In this document: positions 55,646 through 64,000 of the stretch, piece by piece
Numbering within the stretch: position 1 is the stretch's first letter
How the letters are laid out: each line of letters starts with the position of its first letter
Assembly: GCA_947652115.1 (NCBI GenBank)
Contig: OX393564.1
Span: forward strand, 9,246,016 to 9,310,015
Direction of reading: 5' to 3'
DNA length: 64,000 bases
Source: Blastomussa wellsi
Taxonomy: Eukaryota > Cnidaria > Anthozoa > Scleractinia > Plerogyridae
Notes under the pieces: model-generated
Told to the model about the DNA's origin: nothing
The model's input: only the letters and a program-made list of their open reading frames with translations
The model's database searches: none
Translations under genes and position numbers: made by a program

Positions 55646-58600
55646 CGCCAAATGCTTATGTTCTACATAAAGAATGTATTTTGAGGGTTAAAATGCCGCT
55701 ATAAAGGAATTTTTGCTGGCCAAAACAGCCAACAACCTGATATATGTAGTTTACAAACATAGTTCACTTACAAATGCACAATAAAACAACTCTGTTCCAC
55801 CAGTGATGAGGAGACCTGAATATAAATACTTTCGTCTGTGCTCAGGTTTGAAATAAAACTAATTCAACTTATAAATGATTCATAAGAATGCTTAGTAAGG
55901 CAAACAAAGTGATCTCTTCATAAGAGCTCATTAATTTGAAATACAATTACTCCCACTTACAGCAATAGCAATAAGGCTTTGTAAACATAAGATGGTATTG
56001 ATTGAGCTGACAATTTTTAGTACGATCTCGACGGTATTGTGTATTATGACTCCCGGCATTCGGTTGGGACATTAGAAGCAAACCGTTATTACAGAGAAGT
56101 AAACATAACACCTACTGTGGGCGTGACACACATTACAATGCAATTGTTATAAAATTATGCGATTTTCTGGTTTACCGTGATGCGTCAAGGGTGAGCCATA
56201 TAAATTAGATTCATTGTTATATTTGCCTTAAAGTGCCAACGAAGCAAAATGTGTGCTTTTCATGTTTGAAATTTTGTCTAGTGTAACAAAGTGCAATGTT
56301 AAAATTCTCAAATGTTTTGTTTTGCCCCCAAGATTGTCGACTTTTATTCAGAAATTCCATTTTGTCGCATCATTTTGAGGACAAGTGTTAACCAATGTTG
56401 ACCTTTATGTTATTAAATTTTCTATGCGAAGAATAATTGATGCTTTTCGAGATGGCGAGCTTTTAATTGTGGTGTTACACTCGGGCGTTTGTTACAATTT
56501 CAAAATACCATGATATGCCGCTTAATTCATAAAAAGACTTTCTAAAGGTTTAATCTGCAATTCAGTGTTGATGACAATCAAGACCATAAAACTTCCTGGA
56601 CAAAATGCTGGTTAAATCTTAATGTGTGTGTGTTGGCTTGTGTTAGCAGTTGACCAATAAAGCAGATGAGTGTAACCAGGCTATCTCCTATCGACGCTGC
56701 GGAGAGGTTTATTGAAATAAACGTGGCAATCCTGAGAAATCTATGGGCAGATTCCGGGAAAGAGTCAGCGTTTCAAGAAGCAAATTTTCTAATAAACGCG
56801 AAAGCCGTAGTTGTTTTTCTCTGACCATCAACATGACTCTGCTATAAACAGAATACACTTTTTTCTATGAGAACGTCTAATTTTGGAGCTGTGGTTGAAC
56901 GTTCTCATATTTTTTGCGATTTAAGACTGAAAACGTTCTTAAGACGTTCTGGAATTTACATGGCATAGTATTGCAATAAATTAATGCGGACGTGACCAGG
57001 AAACCTATCAAAGTGCATTGCCTGCTGAGATGGTATCAAGTTGCTTGCGCACACTTGCGCGACTTGCTCCGATACCACATGCGAGATGTCTCGCCAAGCA
57101 ACACTGGCTAAATTTGGTTTTAGAAAAAGCATTGAACATAGAGGTTTGTAATGGGCATAAGTTTACCAGATTTTGTGGCAAAGACGCAAAAAAAGTTCAC
57201 ATGCAGTACATGCAGCAAAGCTTTCGTTAAATAACATTTTAATATACAGTGAGCAAAATAAAAACGTTCTCAATCGGAAAAAAGTGTATCCAGGTGAGTG
57301 TGGACGGCACTAACATATTTCATGCGTTAACAAGTTCCACTTGAATTCGTTAACGTTTATTATTATCCATATACTTGGCCAAATTGATCGTCAAAATACA
57401 CACTGTGCGGGGCGCAACGGCCAATTGGTTCACGCGATGAATTTAAACCAATCAGATTACGTTCAGACCGTTTGAAGCAGGAAAACCATCGAGGTGCGTA
57501 CGAGCGAACAGCAAGCTTTGAAGTTCTGGTTCTTACAAAACGCATAGTTTTCAAAGAGAAAATCGGTCTACTTGTTATAAATGGAAAGAATACAGACAAA
57601 AAGTTCAGATTTAGACTTGAAGGTAGGCTAGAAGCAAGAGCACGATCCAGAAGAAACAAAGAAAGCAAGTTCTTGTCGTCTTTACAAGAAGCGAAACGTC
57701 GTTCACTTGATTGAAGTACTGCGGGAATTTTACACCGACGATCAACTGGAAATTGTAAGTTCGTTAAATATTATGATTGTCTATGAGTTCTTAACTCATT
57801 GGCGATTATTTTCAGAGACTTTGTAGCTATATCGGCAAAAATCTCGCGCTTCGCGCTCGGGCCGCAAATGACACTACGCGGGCGCCAATAAACAATAATC
57901 CCTCAAAAAGACATGTTAATACGCTATTAATAATTCTTCTGACAAATGCGACTGTTTTTGTCAAAATTTGTTGAAAAAAACTTTTTTGTCAAATTTTGTT
58001 TAATATTAATAAAGTTTATTGTTGTTGTTGTTGTACATTTTCTGAAAGCTTAATAAATTAGGAATTCGATTGCACATTCTATTTTTTAGAAAGGATAATA
58101 GGTTAAGAATTTTGGCTCAATTAAGTGATATTTCCCATTTTGTCTTTATCAAGTTCGTTTACACGCCTTAATTGTTGCCGCAACGTGTTTAGCATCGCAA
58201 ATGATTCGTTACAGATGACCCTTCAAAAATGTGTCTCCGATTTCTATATTGTCACTCTAAAGTTTGAGGTTTTAAAGCCTGTGATGCCATTGAACAAACA
58301 AGGCTATAACTTTTTAACCAGGTCGAAATTTAGGTATCGGAGACAATATTTTGTAGAGCAGGTATTAAGGAACATTTCAGGAAAATTTCAGCTCAATCGG
58401 TTGAAAGGTGGCTGTTAACGAGCTTAAAATGTGCGTACGGGATACAGTCGAAAAAAGCTTTTCCAGTTTTGTTTGTTCTAAGCGATTGATGACACCCGAA
58501 GTGTCAGAATTACTGTTGCTATGGTCAACAATCCAAAGATCACGGAAATTAAAGGCAGTGAGTTTCTTGTAATCTTTATAAAGCGCTCGTACTAGAAACA

Positions 58601-58882
58601 TCACTATTGCAGCAGAAAATTATGAAGATAGAGCTTCTAGCAAATGAAAGGAACCTCGAAAAAGAAACCACGATCGAAGCGGAAATAACGCGACTACTTG
58701 TTGTTTTGTCGTTTCGGCTTCTTTGTTCAGAAGCAAACGTGTACGACACTTTCAGTTTCTGTGAGGACATTAAGCAAACCCGCAAAATTAAAGTCTAACG
58801 AAAGAACCTACTGAAAATACTGAAAGAAAACAGGAGAACTAAAGCGCGATCATATCTTGTAAAAGAAGTTTTGTTGTGGAAT
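55646..58882. other. Intergenic stretch
   Basis: No supported gene. The ORF at 57472-57714 is basic and of low complexity without a recognised domain. A GTT microsatellite occurs at about 58018-58034. Confidence 0.4.
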
Positions 58883-59071
58883 TAGCCTGCGTAGCTGGCG
58901 GGATTCTCGGCGAAGTGCTTTTGTATTTGGGGAGGCCGTCGTCGGAGCGGCAAAGCCGTGGAGAGATTGGTGAGGAGTCGAGTTGCGGCTTGCCGCTTGA
59001 CCTCTTGGGCTTCACCCGCGAATGCTAAGTGAGAAGCTCGCACCATCAAATCCCTCCGGCTACGCAGGCTA
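58883..59071. mobile_element. Short TIR MITE
   Basis: TAGCCTGCGTAGCTGGCGGGATT at the left is mirrored by AATCCCTCCGGCTACGCAGGCTA at the right. 189 bp, GC-rich relative to the flanks, non-coding. Confidence 0.7.
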
Positions 59072-59509
59072 TTGTGAAATCTCACGTGAGGTTTGGCGGT
59101 GAATTGACAGTAAGCGATTACAGGAACTTGTCGACGCTCAGCTGACGGTAATTAGCGATTAAAAATTGTTCTTTGTTTCTATCTCGGTAACAAAAAATAG
59201 CTTTACTTTTTGCAATAGAAAGGCCGTAAAATTTTCCAACAAGGCATCAGAGAAAAGGAAATTTACTTTTTTGAAGGAAATTGAGGCATACTGATACCTT
59301 AAGGAGTGGAGTGTTTTATTTACGGCTTTCTCGATCTCTTTGCCGCATAAACATTCTTTCTCTTGTTGCCATTCCCAGTTCGCACCACACTCGTAGGGGG
59401 GGGGGGGGGGGGAGAAAACTCTCGACTTTTTCGTATCCGAATTATCCAACAAAATTTGACGTCACATCCGGTAAAAAGCACACCGAAAGGTCTAGAACCG
59501 CGTTTCGAC

Positions 59510-60605
59510 ATGGCGTCGAAATTTGGTCTCAAGGGGACGTGTTTTTTCGTTTTTTTTCGAAACGCCAGTTACATGTAATTTTGTATTTCAAGGTTGAAAG
59601 AGGTTCAAGAGATATTGCTTCGACTATTGAGGGAAAGATTTCGATGAAAGAGACATATTTAATGTAATTTTGAAGCAAGGTAACTGAGAGCTACGTGATG
59701 TGTGATGGCGGATAATTTCATTTACAGAAAAAGACGTCCTTCAACCTTCAGGATCTAAAAACATCTTATGTCGCGATAACATTTAGTGAAATAGCCCACG
59801 ATTCGCACAACACCTTGGAAAAAAATTGGTGATTATGTTTGTGGTCTACACTTCGGCGATATCATTAACACTCGCCGTGAAGTTAAAACTTCAAGCGACT
59901 CGCCTCGGCAAGACGCCGAAAACATGTTTCCAGAAGACGTGTTTTTTAAGTTTTTTTTTTAACCGACAGTGCGTGTAATGGGCCTTAATCACACGGCGGC
60001 CATGTTGAGTCCCAAGGGATTGAAAACTTTTGTTTTTCTATCCGGGAACTCGTTCCCAAAAATACACCTTATTCCAAAATGGCCACTGATTTATGCACAT
60101 ACAAATTGGCCCTTGTTGCCTCGTTCAAGATAAAATATTCTTTTGATTTTTGAGTTTAAAAGCGAGGCAACAAGGGCTAACTTGAATACCAACAAAAGAA
60201 TATCAAGATGGTAGCCATTTTGGAATAAGGTGAATTTGAACTCGAGGCTCGGGGTACAAAATCTATTGTCTATGGCCAATATGGCCGCCGTGTGATTAAG
60301 GCCCATTGCGTCTTATGGGATTGAAAGAGGTTGGAGGGAGACTGCTTTGACTGTGTTAGGAAAGATTTTGTTATAAGAGATAATTTTAGTGCAAGTTTCA
60401 AGGAAAGTAACGGAGAGCGAACTTCTTTGTCATGACGGATAATTTCACAATCAGAAAATCGTGCCGTAACGACTTTTGGATCTAACAGCTTCTGATGTCC
60501 CGATAACATTTAGTGAAATAGCCCACTATTCTCACAAAACCTTGGACAAAACACTGGTGGTTATGGTTTTTCGTGTATACTTCGGCGATATGATTAACAC
60601 GCGGC
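59510..60605. repeat. Two-copy tandem duplication, second copy split by a MITE
   Basis: Unit 1 (about 59510-59900) and unit 2 (about 59915-60605, minus the MITE) share ACGTGTTTTTT, GATTGAAAGAGG/GGTTGAAAGAGG, AAAGATTT, GGATAATTTCA, CGATAACATTTAGTGAAATA, GCCCAC, ACCTTGGA and ACTTCGGCGATAT in order, diverged by perhaps 30 percent. Confidence 0.65.
59980..60304. mobile_element. 325-bp near-palindromic MITE
   Basis: Ends GGGCCTTAATCACACGGCGG and CCGCCGTGTGATTAAGGCCC are perfect complements. Inner blocks CACCTTATTCCAAAATGGC / CATTTTGGAATAAGGTG and GTTGCCTCG / CGAGGCAAC also pair, so the whole element can fold. It is inserted in unit 2 of the tandem duplication; unit 1 supplies the empty site. Confidence 0.8.
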
Positions 60606-60610
60606 TTTTT

Positions 60611-60647
<37 letters not shown>

Positions 60648-60833
60648 CTTCCCACGGGAGATTGACTCAGCCAGCTTTCCCCTGGGTAAGGATTTTGACA
60701 CTTGAGCACTGCCCCAGGGCCGGGAATATTTGACATGGCCGCCATCTTGGAAGACTGAGAGAACCTGGAAATAGGTCCCCTTTCAAAGATTTCCACATTC
60801 TCGTCCTCATAGCCCTTTTCGTTTCTCTTAGCC

Positions 60834-61080
60834 GGCAGGGCCTTGGCACGAAAAACGAAGGGCTCTGGGGACATACGATTTTCAAAAAAATTCGAATTTT
60901 TTTATTGGCTGTTGAGAAAAAAGAAATCTTAAACGGAAGTCAAAATATTCGCCGGCCGCCTTATTACAACACACAACATGTAACATCAATGCTATATACA
61001 TGCAGTCCGGAAGTCCTAGAATCTCGGACTGGAAATCGTGTGTCTCCAGAGCCCTACGTTTCTCGTGCCAAGGCCCTGCC
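60834..61080. mobile_element. Short TIR MITE
   Basis: GGCAGGGCCTTGGCACGAAA, ACGAAGGGCTCTGGGGACA are mirrored by TGTCTCCAGAGCCCTACGT, TTCTCGTGCCAAGGCCCTGCC. Arms about 47 bp, 247 bp in all. No coding. Confidence 0.75.
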
Positions 61081-64000
61081 GCGCCCTGCCGCGCCGTTTT
61101 GAAGTTTTTTCGCCATGAGCGAACAAAAGGTGAACAAATTTGTTTTATTTTCCTACATCTAGGCCATCGCTTCTGACGATTTTAGCCTATTCTCGTGCTT
61201 TTACGAGTACAAACTCCCTTGTATCTTTTGTGCTTTCTTGCTTTCTCTATTCGTTTACATAGTCTGACTTGCAGACTGGCCAACCATCCCGATTTCGTCG
61301 GCATTATCCAGATTTTGATTTAAAATTCCGAACCCCGACCAACATACCAACATGCGATCAGAACAGGAAAAATCCCGATTTTGACATTCGTTCTGATATT
61401 TTTCTAAAATTCTAATAATAGTTTATACACTCTGATATCCTGATAAAATACAAAATGGTAATTTTACCGAACATTCTTGACAGAAATTGTCGTCCCAGAA
61501 CGCTAGAAATGGCGTTTTCGAGCAATTTCAAACGTTTCTCCCGGTTTTTCATACTCAGACGGAATTTGACATTCACTGGGTGCCCAGGGGTGCGGAATGC
61601 AGGAAGAGAAACAACTCACATTTCTGCATCCTGAAGGTTGGTAGTCTATTAATCCTTACATTTCGTTTTCGGTTCCATTGCTGTAAAATTCAATAAAAAA
61701 TCGGTCTATTAGGTCATTAGTTCAATTTTACCTGCAGCTAAGAATAGCTGCTTTCTAAGAATATTAATTCTGGCAATCACCAGAGCACCAAATTTGAATC
61801 ATGTCCTGTAAGGTTTATAAAATGTAGACAGTGCAAATCAGATCCTTCAAATCTCTTATGGTACATGGCAGTATTATTAATATTGGCATAATAATCAGTT
61901 TAGACACCCAGGAGCATTTGACTATGGACCTCCTGCAAGGGCGATGCTACAGGTGGGGTATGTGCCCCAGCAACGTTCAACTTTAGGATAAATGAAAATT
62001 GTACATGCTGTGATATACCTTAAAGTATATCACTTAAAAGTGTGGCAAGGTATTAAGATCCTTGGACCAGATGACAGAGACAATTTAATGTATTAAACCT
62101 CCCCAGTACAGCTGTTGATTATTTCTCAGACGTTTCTAACCCTGTGAAGTTACTTCTTTTGTACCAATTTTCAAAGATTGTTCGACATCATTTGAATACA
62201 CACAAGGAGTTTAACCATAATCATACATGCATATATTGTTTTCCCACCACGTTTTGCTTCTTGTGACATGACTGCCCCTTAAACGTTTTAAATATAATTT
62301 TATTTTTCTACTGGTATTTTGTTTTGTTAATAGACCTCTTTTGCTTGGTTTGTTTTTGTGCCATTTCAAACTATGTACATGCGATGTTTACCCTTGAGAA
62401 TTATTTCTTTCAAATTGAAAAACAATCCATGTGAAAATGAATGAATAACTTGCAGATAAACAAAGGAACAATTTTCTAGAGAGCATCACATGAATGGGCA
62501 ATTTAAATTATAAGCTGAAGAGGTCTATTGCCCTAGGTACTTTACCCAGAATGCCAGTGGGTATATTATTTTCCTGTGAATGGTGTCAAGCAAAGATGCT
62601 TAAGTGTGACCTGTAAGGACCAAAGCTGTGATTGCTGTTTATCACTTCTTGTCACCTTGTTCAGGTTAAATCCCTCAATGCAAATTAAAAGTTGGACCTC
62701 TGGCATCCAGGGTGGATTCAAGGATAGGGGGTATGTCTTTGTTTGTTTCAGTTTTTACTACTTTGGTACTAAGCCTATCTTCTATGTCCACTCTTCTTAG
62801 GTTTCCAGAGGTTAATTTTCACATTATACTTAAGCTATTCACACCTGACTCCTGGGCAGTAAGTAGTAATTTTGTGATCTTTGAACAAAGATCTGAAGAG
62901 TCCCTTGGCAGGGACGAAACTACAAGCGCTGTGTCAGACAAGCCACGAACAATGTAATCTGAATTATCACAGGAAACTGTCAAATTTAATTGTCGATCTT
63001 TTCTTTGCCATTAAAAATTCCATATGAATATGACGAGACAATAAATGCGCAAGAAAAATACAGTTTTAAAATAATGTCTCATCCATTCACTTCTTAAAAT
63101 ACATAGTTCATCTTTTAATACAATAGAGGGCACTTCAGGTATAATTCCTGCTGGATCTCACATCTTCCTTTTCCTCTTCTCCCCGAACTGTGTATTAAAA
63201 AAATGAAAATTAGAAGGGGGACCTCTGGTTATGCAGCAAACTATACGAGGCAAACTGATCCTGATCAGATGGCGTATAGTTCGCTGTCAATAATAATTTA
63301 TAGATCCTTGGCCCGGTTATTTGATATCCGAATAGTGCCAACCTGGGGTTTCTTTTGTTGTTGTTCAAAAGCATTTTCTCTGATAATTTTCTCTTTTCAA
63401 TATAGAGCAAATAATCGTTAAATTGTTGACAAAAACTTTAATTTGCTAAGCTTTCATATCTGAATTCAAATTTTGCACCTATGTTTACGCCCAGTCAGAA
63501 TTAGCTTCTGTAAAGGCCAGGGGAGGGTCCTATCTAGCAAATTATGAGCATGCACAGAATACTTGTTCTGTAATTTTCAGCCGGTCAGATTGTTCAGATT
63601 TTACAATGACTTCATGAATCGCAGACGTTTGGTGCTGAGGGCGGCCAGATAGAGGTCTTCAATCCTGGTGCAGACCAGAAGGATTGTGGGTTTTGGGGAC
63701 AAGAAAGTCTATCAAATGGTTATTTTTTTCTTTTACCAAATGTAGATGACATGTGTACCACAGATTGAGATAACTTTTGTACTTAAATAAAGCAACCTCC
63801 AAGGACACATCTATAAACCAAAGAAAAAAATTGATTTACATCTGTGTAAGTCTCCTGCCTACAAAACGTACCCCAAACAAAAAATGTTACATACAATTTT
63901 TCCGCTTGTTGTAGACCCCAGAATTTTCCAGTTTCAGACCTTCCATTACACACTGGCTACAAAAGCTGCTTAATGTTTAACACTTAAGTGACCCCGATCT
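61081..64000. other. Intergenic stretch, nothing firm
   Basis: AT-rich DNA with only short ORFs. One hairpin at 63232-63286. No gene, RNA or transposon could be supported. Confidence 0.4.
63232..63286. other. Inverted repeat / hairpin
   Basis: CAGCAAACTATACG at the left pairs with CGTATAGTTCGCTG at the right. The loop contains the palindrome CTGATCCTGATCAG. Possibly the ends of a very small foldback element. Confidence 0.45.

Noticed and set aside
57472..57714. 80-codon basic ORF as a gene
   Set aside because: No domain, no splice support and low-complexity basic composition; kept out of the gene list.

Overview
The window looks like nuclear DNA of a cnidarian, most likely an anthozoan such as a stony coral. 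The evidence is a predicted ShK-fold secreted peptide gene, a degenerin/ENaC-type channel, many decayed transposons (Polinton/Maverick, BEL/Pao, Gypsy, CR1-like, L1/Tx1-like, Penelope-like palindromes, many MITEs) and AT-rich intron-containing genes. There are no rRNAs, operons or CRISPR arrays. A 200-base run of N at 8801-9000 marks a scaffold gap. Host genes: three spliced genes can be read out although no single long ORF shows them. (1) 606-1315, plus strand: a two-exon gene for a 68-residue secreted peptide, with TATA box and poly(A) signal. (2) 16021-40023, plus strand: a six-exon DEG/ENaC-family channel of 493 residues whose exons join in phase with canonical GT-AG introns; its 14.3-kb third intron holds most of the transposons in the middle of the window. 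(3) 55645-55061, minus strand: a two-exon gene for an 89-residue prepropeptide with one ShK-type six-cysteine domain. Layout: 1-3.9 kb holds the peptide gene, a palindromic MITE and short tandem repeats. 4.2-6.86 kb is a degraded Polinton (capsid-like remnants, A32-type ATPase, zinc-ribbon remnant, PLA2-like protein), cut at its right end by a BEL/Pao integrase fragment (6.86-8.1 kb) that itself carries a palindromic Penelope-like insertion. 9-16 kb has a PIF/Harbinger-like MITE, a CR1 tail, a RecQ-like helicase pseudogene and two nested TIR elements, the outer one ending 75 bp before the channel start codon. 16-40 kb is the channel gene; its introns contain a 971-bp TIR transposon with a spliced ORF of unknown function, more Penelope-like palindromes, an L1/Tx1 3' fragment, a CR1-like LINE with an N-terminal PHD finger, a young Gypsy element with 143-bp LTRs nested in that LINE, a small hAT-like insertion in the same LINE, and a second, different A32-type ATPase fragment. 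40-48 kb holds palindromic MITEs and a nearly full-length but broken L1/Tx1-like LINE. 49.7-52.8 kb has direct repeats, a roughly 1-kb tandem array and a 401-bp MITE. 53-58 kb is mostly plain intergenic DNA around the ShK gene. 58.8-61.1 kb is a cluster of MITEs and a tandem duplication. 61.1-64 kb shows nothing firm. Most transposon reading frames are broken, so the working content appears to be the three host genes. The Gypsy element is the only clearly recent insertion (one difference between its LTRs), and its pol is nevertheless interrupted three times. All assignments come from reading the sequence; no database search was run.
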